Below are positions 34,755 through 43,611 of a DNA stretch of 64,000 nucleotides, in pieces; position 1 is the first letter of the stretch, and every line of letters begins with the position of its first letter. Made by a program: the position numbers and the translations under genes. The notes beneath the pieces were generated by a model that was not told where the DNA came from, did not search any database, and saw nothing but the letters and a program-made list of their open reading frames with translations. The stretch is from positions 84,760-148,759 of the forward strand of contig DAISIV010000002.1 in assembly GCA_036821825.1 (NCBI GenBank). Reading direction: 5' to 3'. Origin of the DNA: CAITZA01 sp937915285 (GTDB lineage Bacteria; Desulfobacterota; Desulfomonilia; Desulfomonilales; Desulfomonilaceae).

Positions 34755-36173
34755 ATGTCTGAGACAATTACTATAAAGCCTGTAACTAGAGTAGAGGGTC
34801 ACGGAAAAATAACCATAATGGTTAATGACGCTGGAAACGTCGAAGACGCAAAATTCCACGTGACCCAATTTAGAGGTTTTGAAAAACTCTGCGAGGGCAG
34901 GCCATTTTATGAGATGCCCTCTTTGGTAGAAAGGATTTGCGGAATTTGCCCGATAAGTCACTCATTGGCCTCCGCAAAGGCATGCGACGCAATTCTTGGG
35001 GTCCGTATACCCCATGTGGCAGTTAAGCTCCGGAGACTGCTTAACTGTGGAGAATTCATACAATCCCATGCTTTGAGTTTCTTCCATCTATCTGCGCCTG
35101 ATCTGCTTCTCGGTTTCGATTCAGATCCTCTGAAACGCAACATTTTTGGCCTAATAGAATCGCATCCTTCAATTGCAAGGGATGGGGTGAGGCTACGTGC
35201 TATCGGGCAGGAGATCATCAAAAGTTTTGCCGGCAAGAGAATACACCCGTCCTGGGTTGTTCCAGGAGGAGTCAATCAGCCTTTTAGCGAGGAAAAGCAG
35301 CAGGAACTCATTCCCCTGATGGCAGAAGCTTACGACATAGTGGAAAGAACACTTGCTTGGTTCAAGGCTTCCATCGAGAACTTTCGAGAGGAAATAAGGA
35401 CATTTTCCAATTTTCCTACGATGTTCATGGGATTGGTGGATTCTGACGGCAATCTCGAACATCTGGAAGGAAAACTGAGGTTCACGGATTCCAGGGGCAC
35501 TATCGTAAAGGATGACATTGAGCCGTTTCATTACTACGAGCACATAGGTGAATCCGTTGAGTCATGGTCGTATCTGAAATCTCCTTATTACCTGCCATTA
35601 GGTTATCCGGATGGCATATACAGGGCTGGACCGGCCGCAAGATTAAATGTGTGCAACGGATGCGGAACTCCACGGGCTGACCAGGAATGGGCCGAATTCA
35701 GATCACTTGAACGAGGCGCCGTGCTAAGTTCTTTTTACAATCATTATGCGAGACTTATTGAGATCCTTTATTCCATAGAGTTGGCCGAAAATTTGTTGAA
35801 TGACCCTGACATTCTCGGAAACCATGTCAGGGCTTTTGCCCAGCCGAACCACTATGATGGAGTAGGAGTCGTAGAGGCCCCAAGGGGAACTCTCATCCAT
35901 CATTACCGAGTGGACAAGGAGGGTCTGATAACGTGGGCCAACATGATAGTCGCAACCGGCAACAACAATCTCGCCATGAACAGGGGAGTGCTTCAGGCGG
36001 CTAAACGATTCATTACCGACGGTAAAATCACTGAATCTGCAAGAAACAGGATAGAGGGCGTTATACGCGCGTTCGATCCATGTTTGAGCTGCTCTACTCA
36101 TGCAATAAACGGCAAGTCGCCGATTTCAATAAGGCTAGTGGGTTCCGACGGAACAACGCTGGATGAAATCTGA
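34755..36173 (+). CDS. hoxH: [NiFe] hydrogenase large subunit HoxH
   Basis: A 472-residue catalytic subunit. Nickel ligands are in RICGICPISH (Cys62, Cys65) and DPCLSCSTH (Cys443, Cys446). After His449 there is a 23-residue extension, the kind removed by a dedicated HoxW-type endopeptidase when the Ni-Fe site is loaded. It interconverts H2 and protons with NAD(P) via HoxFUE. An AGGAG site lies 12 bases upstream of the ATG. hyp maturation genes and hoxW are not in the window. Confidence 0.94.
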   Translation: MSETITIKPVTRVEGHGKITIMVNDAGNVEDAKFHVTQFRGFEKLCEGRPFYEMPSLVERICGICPISHSLASAKACDAILGVRIPHVAVKLRRLLNCGEFIQSHALSFFHLSAPDLLLGFDSDPLKRNIFGLIESHPSIARDGVRLRAIGQEIIKSFAGKRIHPSWVVPGGVNQPFSEEKQQELIPLMAEAYDIVERTLAWFKASIENFREEIRTFSNFPTMFMGLVDSDGNLEHLEGKLRFTDSRGTIVKDDIEPFHYYEHIGESVESWSYLKSPYYLPLGYPDGIYRAGPAARLNVCNGCGTPRADQEWAEFRSLERGAVLSSFYNHYARLIEILYSIELAENLLNDPDILGNHVRAFAQPNHYDGVGVVEAPRGTLIHHYRVDKEGLITWANMIVATGNNNLAMNRGVLQAAKRFITDGKITESARNRIEGVIRAFDPCLSCSTHAINGKSPISIRLVGSDGTTLDEI

Positions 36174-36250
36174 TGAATGACAGGTCAACCATAGTCTGAC
36201 AGTGGAATGTTTTATTCTTATGTTTTGTGTGTTACATCCTGAGTTGGTCA

Positions 36251-36299
36251 ATTCTGCCGACAGCATTCAACAGGAAACCGTGGAGGCTATCGGCAGAAT
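36251..36299 (+). terminator. Candidate terminator of the hox operon
   Basis: Inverted repeat ATTCTGCCGACAG / CTATCGGCAGAAT (13 pairs, one mismatch, 23-base loop) lies 78 bases past hoxH, followed by a T-rich stretch (TTATTTGTTTCTG). It separates hox from the next gene, but the loop is long. Confidence 0.5.
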
Positions 36300-36333
36300 G
36301 AAATCTTATTTGTTTCTGTCAGTATTCTGAATT

Positions 36334-37317
36334 ATGAACAAGTTCCTTTCAAGGCAATCCCTAACCTTTCTGACAACTCTGTTCTGCATATTTTCGGCGC
36401 ATCAGAACTGTTGCGCCAATTGGAAGGCTACCTCCAGCCAGCCCCGTCTTCTGGCCTATGCCACTGACAATTCGCCCCAAGCCCCCTGCCCATTACTCCC
36501 GGGTTGTCCAGGGGGCTTGTCTGTTCCGCTTCCTCCACTCCCGGATAGAGAAGACACAGAAACCGTTCCTGATTCAAAGCGAATTAACATAAGTTTTTCA
36601 GGAATTGTCGATGGCTCTGGAAAATATTCCGGCATGGTATTTATCCCATCGGGCGCTTACACCATGGGCAGTCCGGATAAATCAGGCAGGATTGATGAAC
36701 GTCCAACCCATGAGGTTTTAGTCAAGGATTTCTACATAGCAAAGCGCGAGGTTTCGGTTCGTGAGTTTTGCAGATTTTTAAACAACCAGGGGGAAAACTG
36801 TCTTGATGGGACTCCGCGAATCAAACTTGACGATCCCATGTGTCCTGTTCAGAAGGATGGCGCTTTATACGTTTCACGTCCCGGTTTCACGGACAGGCCG
36901 GTTACCCATGTGTCCTGGTATGGGGCCATGGATTATGCTGTATGGGCTGGGGGAAGGCTCCCTACATCTGCTGAATGGGAAAAAGCAGCGATTTATCTAA
37001 CGCCCAATCCGCCGAATGACACACTTTCAATGCCTTCAGAGGATTCAAGCGCCCCGGTTGGTCAGGCGGTTGAGGGGGTTATGGGCGTTACTGGACTGGC
37101 GGGGAATGTTTGGGAATGGTGCAACGACTGGTATCAAAAGGATTATTATGCCCAGGGCGCAATGATGAATCCTCTTGGTCCGCCACTGGGGCAGGAAAAA
37201 ATAATACGTGGAGGCTCATGGGCGTCGCCCGAAGCCTCCAGACGGATCAAAAACCGACACAAGGCCGCTCCAAGGGGATTCTATAGAACGGTTGGTTTCA
37301 GAATAGTCAAAGAATGA
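36334..37317 (+). CDS. Exported SUMF1 (FGE-sulfatase) fold protein lacking catalytic cysteines
   Basis: A 327-residue protein. A signal peptide (about residues 1-28) is followed by a proline-rich segment to residue 75 and then a complete SUMF1 domain: MVFIPSGAYTMGSPD, DERPTHEVLVKDFYIAKREV, PVTHVSWYGAMDYAVWAG, GRLPTSAEWEKAA, LAGNVWEWCNDWY, and RGGSWASPEAS ending GFRIVKE. In formylglycine-generating enzymes the segment after RGGS carries two catalytic cysteines; here there are none, so sulfatase activation is unlikely. It may act as a binding or scaffold protein for the cytochrome genes that follow 12 bases later. Confidence 0.8.
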   Translation: MNKFLSRQSLTFLTTLFCIFSAHQNCCANWKATSSQPRLLAYATDNSPQAPCPLLPGCPGGLSVPLPPLPDREDTETVPDSKRINISFSGIVDGSGKYSGMVFIPSGAYTMGSPDKSGRIDERPTHEVLVKDFYIAKREVSVREFCRFLNNQGENCLDGTPRIKLDDPMCPVQKDGALYVSRPGFTDRPVTHVSWYGAMDYAVWAGGRLPTSAEWEKAAIYLTPNPPNDTLSMPSEDSSAPVGQAVEGVMGVTGLAGNVWEWCNDWYQKDYYAQGAMMNPLGPPLGQEKIIRGGSWASPEASRRIKNRHKAAPRGFYRTVGFRIVKE

Positions 37318-37329
37318 TATTATCGGATT

Positions 37330-37707
37330 ATGTCACTCGAAGATACTCCCAGACCCAAGAAGGTCAAAGCATATCCATTTCTGGTAAGCCGGGAACTTGC
37401 GGCGATGGCTGCGTGTTTGGCGGCATTTTTCATACTGTCTGTTTTGGTCGACGCTCCGCTGGAGGGACCTGCCGACCCGTCTGGAATTCCATCGGATAAC
37501 GTCAAGGCCCCCTGGATATTCGTCGGTGTTCAGATGACACTCAAATGGATGCCTGCTGAAATAGCCGGACTTATCCTTCCCGCATTTGCAGTTCTGGCTC
37601 TTGGCGCAATCCCATACCTTAAACTGTCATTCCTGGCCAGGACCCTCATATTTTCCAGCGTTGTACTTGCAATAATATTCCTGACTATTTGGGGCTTTTT
37701 CTCATGA
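37330..37707 (+). CDS. Cytochrome b C-terminal-domain (subunit IV-like) membrane protein
   Basis: A 125-residue protein with three predicted helices (about residues 24-42, 75-95 and 102-122). It resembles the C-terminal half of cytochrome b / b6f subunit IV: NVKAPWIFVGVQMTLKW occupies the PEWY quinol-site region and AEIAGLILPAFAVLALGAIPYL matches the following helix. The heme-binding N-terminal half is not encoded here. Its stop overlaps the multiheme cytochrome start (ATGA), so the two probably form a quinone-linked redox pair. The match is to a short, divergent family. Confidence 0.72.
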   Translation: MSLEDTPRPKKVKAYPFLVSRELAAMAACLAAFFILSVLVDAPLEGPADPSGIPSDNVKAPWIFVGVQMTLKWMPAEIAGLILPAFAVLALGAIPYLKLSFLARTLIFSSVVLAIIFLTIWGFFS

Positions 37708-39845
37708 GACTGTTAAGCCCGAAACTGACCGGGGTCATCCTTTTATCAACGATCATCATATTTGTCGCTTTGATCCTGGCCGAATACAGGGGACGGAACC
37801 CGGAATGGATGATTTATCAGAAGAGAGGTATAGAGCTTAGTGTAGAAAAACTCAAACGTGAGATTCATGCGCAAAGTACTCCCGAGCTAAAAGCAAAAAA
37901 TGAAGCCAGGATAAATTTCCTTTTGTCCAAGCCACTGGAACCCATAGAGATAAAGCCATTCAACGGAAAATATGCGCCGGAGTATTGTCTGACCTGTCAT
38001 TTCGGGATTGAGGACATTTCTGATTCCCATCCTAATGAGATTTTTGGCTGCGTAATTTGTCACGGTGGCAACGGCTCAGATCTCACTGTCAAAGGATCAC
38101 ATAAAGGTCTTAGGGGCGGAAGGAATCCGAGTCGGCTTGATCTGGCGGTTCAGAGTTGCGGTGGCCCCATGACGGAAGCTGGAAAATGCCATTCCAACAG
38201 GGAACACCCCCTGCTCAACAGGGTTGATACGACACCTAAATCGCTTATGTCCACAAACGCCGGCATAATTGGAATACTGAGGTTCCAGTGGGGACTCGAT
38301 CCTATTGGTCAGTCAAAATATGCCATAAAAAAAGTTTCCGACGGAAAAGTCTCACTGGATGAAATACCCCCTGAAATGCTGCCGAATGGAAATTACAGCC
38401 TTGCTGAGAGTCATTTCCGAAAATTTTGCGCGGCATGTCACCTGTGGAACGCTCGCCCTGAAGAGAAGATGGGGCGGCTCGAAGGCTGCGCAGCCTGCCA
38501 TGCCCCCTATGATGAGGGAGGCAGATATGAAGGTTGCGACCCTACCATCAAAAGGTATGAGCCTGGACATGCAAAAACTCACTCCATTACTAACAGAATA
38601 CCAGATGAAAGATGCAGGGCATGTCACAACAGAAGCGCCAGGGTGGGGCTAAATTATCACGGTGAAATGGAGAGCGAGCAATACGGCGCTCCATTCGTCA
38701 ACGGTTACATGAACGACCAGACATTGAGTGATGAAAGGTTCGTTACAAGACTGATTCCGGACATTCATCATGAGAAGAAGATGGGTTGCATTGACTGTCA
38801 CACTGGCCAGGACACCATGGGGGATGGTCAAATTCACGGGCGCATGAAGGATCAGATTGAAATCCGTTGTGAGGATTGTCATGGCTCCTTCGGGAAACCT
38901 CCGTCCACAGTCAGATTTGACAGACATAACCCCTTGATGTCGTCATTAATTCGAGGGTCTTCCTTCCTGAAAGTTGAGGAAGGTGATGAGATACTGGTCA
39001 GTTCAAAGGGAAATCCGATGCCTCACGTGAAAAAAACGGCAGAGGGGATTGTTCTAACAAGCAAGCTCACAGGTAAAGAGCATAAGGTCAATGTGATCAC
39101 AGGGAAAAAGAATGGTCACCAGATAAAGGGTCACGAACGCCTGGAATGCGATTCCTGTCACAGCGCATGGAGTCCGCAATGTTATGGATGCCATCAGTTA
39201 CTGGATTTTTCGCAAAAGGGCATTGATCACATGACAGGAAAAATGACTCCAGGGCTTTGGGCTGAGGGCAGAACCTATTTCAGGTTTGAAAGAAACATTT
39301 ATGGAATAAATTCAAACGGTCGGGTAGGAATCCTTGTTCCGGGCTGCCAGGTATGGAACACCGTGTTGGATTCAGATGGTAAAATCATCGGGCCCTACGA
39401 CTCGGCAATAATGACCTTGCAAAACAAAAAGACTTCCATTGCAGTCGGACCAACTCACCCACACACCACAAGAAAGGAAGTCCCAAGATGTGTGGACTGT
39501 CATCTTGACCCCAAGGCCCTGGGACTTGGGGACGGAAGGATGAAATATGATCGGAAAAACCGAAAAATAGAGTTACAATCAATATACGACTCCAAAGCCT
39601 CCGGACTATCCATAGGCTATCCGCTAGATGCAGTAATTGACGGCCAGGGCGCCATATTGCAAGGAACCTCGCACGAACTCAGTAGAGGCTTTAACAAAGA
39701 AGAACTTGAGCGTATAATTGCGATAGGCCCCTGCCTGGCGTGCCATGATCGCTATGATGATCCAGTCTGGTCCAGGCCAGGTCCATACCGCCTTCAACCA
39801 TCTTGTGAAAAAGCAATGGCAGGCGCCATCCAGATCCAGGAATAG
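37704..39845 (+). CDS. Large membrane-anchored multiheme c-type cytochrome
   Basis: A 713-residue protein with one N-terminal membrane helix (about residues 8-27) and an otherwise periplasmic body. Eleven CxxCH heme sites are visible: CLTCH (residue 95), CVICH, two CAACH, CRACH, CIDCH, CEDCH, CDSCH, CYGCH, CVDCH and CLACH (residue 677). A further C-x9-C-H (Cys152, Cys162, His163) could be a non-standard site. ATG at 37704 is chosen for the overlap with the preceding cytochrome b fragment; TTG at 37689 is less likely. Likely takes electrons from menaquinol or passes them to it. I cannot match it to a named family. Confidence 0.82.
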   Translation: MRLLSPKLTGVILLSTIIIFVALILAEYRGRNPEWMIYQKRGIELSVEKLKREIHAQSTPELKAKNEARINFLLSKPLEPIEIKPFNGKYAPEYCLTCHFGIEDISDSHPNEIFGCVICHGGNGSDLTVKGSHKGLRGGRNPSRLDLAVQSCGGPMTEAGKCHSNREHPLLNRVDTTPKSLMSTNAGIIGILRFQWGLDPIGQSKYAIKKVSDGKVSLDEIPPEMLPNGNYSLAESHFRKFCAACHLWNARPEEKMGRLEGCAACHAPYDEGGRYEGCDPTIKRYEPGHAKTHSITNRIPDERCRACHNRSARVGLNYHGEMESEQYGAPFVNGYMNDQTLSDERFVTRLIPDIHHEKKMGCIDCHTGQDTMGDGQIHGRMKDQIEIRCEDCHGSFGKPPSTVRFDRHNPLMSSLIRGSSFLKVEEGDEILVSSKGNPMPHVKKTAEGIVLTSKLTGKEHKVNVITGKKNGHQIKGHERLECDSCHSAWSPQCYGCHQLLDFSQKGIDHMTGKMTPGLWAEGRTYFRFERNIYGINSNGRVGILVPGCQVWNTVLDSDGKIIGPYDSAIMTLQNKKTSIAVGPTHPHTTRKEVPRCVDCHLDPKALGLGDGRMKYDRKNRKIELQSIYDSKASGLSIGYPLDAVIDGQGAILQGTSHELSRGFNKEELERIIAIGPCLACHDRYDDPVWSRPGPYRLQPSCEKAMAGAIQIQE

Positions 39846-39913
39846 AGACCGCTCCTTTCTGATGGCGTTTCCATTTGACATAGAAAATCCTTTTGCTCCT
39901 CACGAGGATAAAA

Positions 39914-42900
39914 GTGAAATATCGCATCAGCATTCTTCGTTTCACCCTTCTTGCGTGCCTGGTCTCAACACTTCTGTTGTCCGCGGTTCTGTGGTTGTGC
40001 GGGATTCTTTGCGATCGGGTTAATGCGGACCAGAAAGTCGGTGATGCCCCCCATAGAACCACTGCTCGTTTCATTGAACTATTGTCGGAAAAAGAGCGAA
40101 AATGGCTCGGAGAGCATCCGGTCATTACTGTAGTTCAGGACCGGAACTGGCCACCGGTCGAGTTTGTCGATGAATCGGGTGAACTTTCAGGCATTTCTTC
40201 GGATTACCTTAAACTGGTTGAGGACATAATAGGCTTCAAGTTCAAACGGGTGCCTGCTTCGGACTGGCAGGAGGCTTATTCCCGTTTGAAAAAATGGGAA
40301 ATTGACATGACAACCAGCGTGGCTGTAACCGAGGATCGTGAAAAGTTCTGGATGTTCACCAAGCCTTACCTGAACATCCCAATAATCATCCTAACACGCT
40401 CGGATGTCACATATGTCGGAAGTATAAAAGATCTGGAGGGCAAGAGAGTAGCCGTGGTGGATGGCTATGTATCCAACGAATGGATACAGCGGGACTTTCC
40501 AGGCATACAACTAGTAAGTGTAAAAAATGTCCTGTCAGGGATAGAATTGCTCCAGGACCAGCAGGTGTTTGCCTTGATAGATAACATGCTGGTAATAAGC
40601 TATTATTTGGCCAAGCTAAAGCTCACGGATTTAAGAATTGCCGGATGGACACCTTACGTCAATGCCCAGGCCATGGCGGTTCGAAAGGACTGGCCCGAAC
40701 TGGTCGGAATCATTCAGAAGGCGCTTGACTCGATACCCGAGACAGAAATAAACGCCGTCTACCAGAAATGGGTTCCCCTTCAATACAAACACGATTTCGA
40801 TTATTACATGCTGTGGAAGCCATTCCTTGTGTTCAGTCTCATCCTCGCAGGACTATTGTTCTGGAACCATAAACTCTCCAGGGAAATAATGAGGCGTCAT
40901 GCCAGTGAACGGAATCTGCTGGATAGCGAGCAGCGCTACCGCGATCTTTGGGAAAAGGCCCCGGTGATGATGATTTCACTGGATACCCAGGGACGAATAA
41001 TACTGGCTTCCGACATATTCTGCCAACATCTTGGATACGACAGGGAAGAAATCATAGGACGAAAGGTTTTCGAATTTCAGACTGCCTCCTCCGCAACCTA
41101 CTCCCGGGCAGTGGTTTTCCCCGGTTTTCTAGAGAAAGGCCTTGTGAAGGACGCTCCACTCCAGTTGGTCAGGAAGGATGGCTCAATAATTGACGTGGTC
41201 TTAAATGTGACCTCGGAAAAAGATCCTCAAGGCCGGATCATGAGGTCTCGCTCAGTCTACATGGATGTCACCGAGCAGAAAAGGGCCGAGGAGGCGTTAC
41301 GCGAGAGTCAAAGCATGTATGAAGACCTGGTCGCCGGCATGCCCGTTGGGGCATACCGTTTCCGCATGAAAACGTCAGGCGATTGGCAGTTTGACTTTGT
41401 AAGTGATCGATGGTGCGAACTGAACGCTCTGGATAAATCGGAGGTCCTTCGTGATCCGGAAGTGGCAATGGCCCACATTCATCCTGACGATAGGGATGAT
41501 TTTATCAAGCTGAATAAAACTGCCCTCAAGACACTGAATCCTTTCGTTTGGGAAGGCCGTATAATTGTCCGTGGCGAAATTAGATACGCCCATGTGGAAT
41601 CACGACCCAGGTTGCAGGAAAATGGTGACATCGTATGGAATGGTGTCCACACAGATTTGACAGTTGGCAAAAAAGCAGAAGAGGCATTGAGGGAAAATGA
41701 GGAACTGCTTAGGGGGTTTTTTGAAAATGCCGCAGGTCTGGTGTGGGTAAAGGATCTGAATGGTCGATTCCTAAAGGTCAACCACTCGACTGAAAAATTC
41801 TTGGGGCTTCCCCAAAACAAGATATTGGGTCGCACTGTAAACGATCTTTTCCCTGAAGATATTGCGAGACAATATTCCGAAAACGATCTGAAGGCTCTGT
41901 TGGGGGATAGTCCATCGAATTTCGAGGAATACGCTCTTGTGGAAGACGGTCTCCATGCTTTCCTTTCAGTGAAATTCCCGTTAAGGAATGCCAAGGGTGA
42001 AGTGTTCGGTTTAGGCGCCATCTGTACTGACATTACTGACAGCAAGAAATCAGAAATGGAACGACAACTTCTCGAATCAGCGATCGAGCAGGCTGCAGAG
42101 GTCGTTGTGATAACAGATGTGGCTGGAAATATTGTTTACGTGAATCCTGCTTTTGAAAGGGTGACCGGTTATTCGATGCTGGAAGTCATCGGCAAGAACA
42201 CCCGGATTCTTAAAAGCGGTGAACATGACCGGGAATTTTATCAGAATCTTTGGAGCACCATCAAAAGAGGAGAAGTCTGGGAGGGGCGGTTCATCAACCG
42301 TAGCAAGAGTGGCCGGGTTTATTACGAAGACGCCACCATTTCGCCGGTTCGGGAGCCTTCCGGAAAAATAGTTAATTTTGTGGCTGTCAAAAGGGATGTC
42401 TCAGAGCATCTGGAACTCTCAATGAAACTCCAGCAGGCCCAGAAGATGGAAGCAGTAGGAACCCTGGCAGGTGGTGTAGCTCACGACTTCAACAACATCT
42501 TGCAGGTTACTCTCGGATATACGGACCTCATGCTGAATGATGCTCACCTGCCTGAAGGCTATCGGTCCGACCTCCAGAAAATAAGAGACTCAGCCGTTCG
42601 AGGAGCAGATCTGGTGCAAAGACTCATGACTTTCAGCCGGAAAACACAGACCAATCCTCAGCCAATAAATCTAAATACCAGGGTGGCGGAATTGGGAAAG
42701 ATCCTGGAGCGGACAATTCCAAAGATGATAAGCATACAGTTGAACCTAGACCAGAACCTGAAGACTATAAACGCCGATCCCACCCAGATCGACCAGATAC
42801 TCATGAACCTTTCAGTGAACGCTCGTGACGCCATGCCCGACGGAGGAAGCCTGGAATTCCAGACTGCCAACGTCGATCTCGATGAACAATTCGCAGACCG

Positions 42901-43561
42901 GTTGTCCGATCTTAAAGCCGGGTCTTATGTCATGCTAAGAGTCTCTGACTCGGGTTCAGGAATTGACAAAGACTATCTGGAACATATTTTCGAGCCGTTC
43001 TTTACCACCAAGGGAGTGAACCAAGGAACAGGTCTGGGGTTAGCCATAGTGCATAGTGTTGTTCAACAGCACGGAGGTCACATATCATGCGAGAGTCAAC
43101 CCGGTAAAGGGACCACTTTCAAAATTCTGTTACCGGCTTTTGTCTCTGATGAACATGTTGGCGAATGTTCGGAGCAGCCTCACCATCTGGGAGGTTCAGA
43201 GACTATCTTGATTGTAGATGATGAAAAGATGGTCAGGGACCTCAGTTCACGAATAATGACAAGGGCCGGATACCGGGTCATCGAAGCCTCAAGTGGGGAG
43301 GAAGCCATAGAAATATATTCCAGGAAAATGGATTCCATCGATCTTGTGGCGCTGGACCTCATAATGCCGGGAATAGGAGGAAAACATTGCCTAGAGAAAT
43401 TGCTGGAAATCAACAGGAATGTAAAAGTCATTATCGCCAGCGGTTATCTATCGGAAAATGAAGTAGATGTAATTCCAGCGGAAATGGTCAAAGGATTCAT
43501 TCATAAACCGTTTGAAATGGGAGAAATGCTCATGGTCATTCGTAATGCGCTGGATTCCTGA
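39914..43561 (+). CDS. Hybrid sensor histidine kinase: SBP_bac_3, four PAS, HisKA, HATPase, receiver
   Basis: A 1215-residue hybrid kinase. After an N-terminal helix, residues about 70-295 form a periplasmic solute-binding domain (WPPVEFVDESGELSGISSDY), as in BvgS. Then come a membrane helix near 305-325 and four PAS domains (about 340-840). The dimerisation domain carries His857 in GGVAHDFNN. The ATPase follows (N box VNARDAMPDGG, G box GTGLGLAIV), and a C-terminal receiver has Asp1148. The GTG at 39914 has GAGG upstream. No DNA-binding response regulator adjoins. It may sense a small molecule that governs the cytochrome genes before it. Confidence 0.88.
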   Translation: MKYRISILRFTLLACLVSTLLLSAVLWLCGILCDRVNADQKVGDAPHRTTARFIELLSEKERKWLGEHPVITVVQDRNWPPVEFVDESGELSGISSDYLKLVEDIIGFKFKRVPASDWQEAYSRLKKWEIDMTTSVAVTEDREKFWMFTKPYLNIPIIILTRSDVTYVGSIKDLEGKRVAVVDGYVSNEWIQRDFPGIQLVSVKNVLSGIELLQDQQVFALIDNMLVISYYLAKLKLTDLRIAGWTPYVNAQAMAVRKDWPELVGIIQKALDSIPETEINAVYQKWVPLQYKHDFDYYMLWKPFLVFSLILAGLLFWNHKLSREIMRRHASERNLLDSEQRYRDLWEKAPVMMISLDTQGRIILASDIFCQHLGYDREEIIGRKVFEFQTASSATYSRAVVFPGFLEKGLVKDAPLQLVRKDGSIIDVVLNVTSEKDPQGRIMRSRSVYMDVTEQKRAEEALRESQSMYEDLVAGMPVGAYRFRMKTSGDWQFDFVSDRWCELNALDKSEVLRDPEVAMAHIHPDDRDDFIKLNKTALKTLNPFVWEGRIIVRGEIRYAHVESRPRLQENGDIVWNGVHTDLTVGKKAEEALRENEELLRGFFENAAGLVWVKDLNGRFLKVNHSTEKFLGLPQNKILGRTVNDLFPEDIARQYSENDLKALLGDSPSNFEEYALVEDGLHAFLSVKFPLRNAKGEVFGLGAICTDITDSKKSEMERQLLESAIEQAAEVVVITDVAGNIVYVNPAFERVTGYSMLEVIGKNTRILKSGEHDREFYQNLWSTIKRGEVWEGRFINRSKSGRVYYEDATISPVREPSGKIVNFVAVKRDVSEHLELSMKLQQAQKMEAVGTLAGGVAHDFNNILQVTLGYTDLMLNDAHLPEGYRSDLQKIRDSAVRGADLVQRLMTFSRKTQTNPQPINLNTRVAELGKILERTIPKMISIQLNLDQNLKTINADPTQIDQILMNLSVNARDAMPDGGSLEFQTANVDLDEQFADRLSDLKAGSYVMLRVSDSGSGIDKDYLEHIFEPFFTTKGVNQGTGLGLAIVHSVVQQHGGHISCESQPGKGTTFKILLPAFVSDEHVGECSEQPHHLGGSETILIVDDEKMVRDLSSRIMTRAGYRVIEASSGEEAIEIYSRKMDSIDLVALDLIMPGIGGKHCLEKLLEINRNVKVIIASGYLSENEVDVIPAEMVKGFIHKPFEMGEMLMVIRNALDS

Positions 43562-43611
43562 TTGATACATTGAGGGTCGATCAATGATCTGATGATGGAA
43601 GGCAAGTGTAA

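Noticed and set aside
36334..37317. Functional formylglycine-generating enzyme
   Set aside because: The catalytic cysteine pair is missing and no sulfatase gene is in the window.
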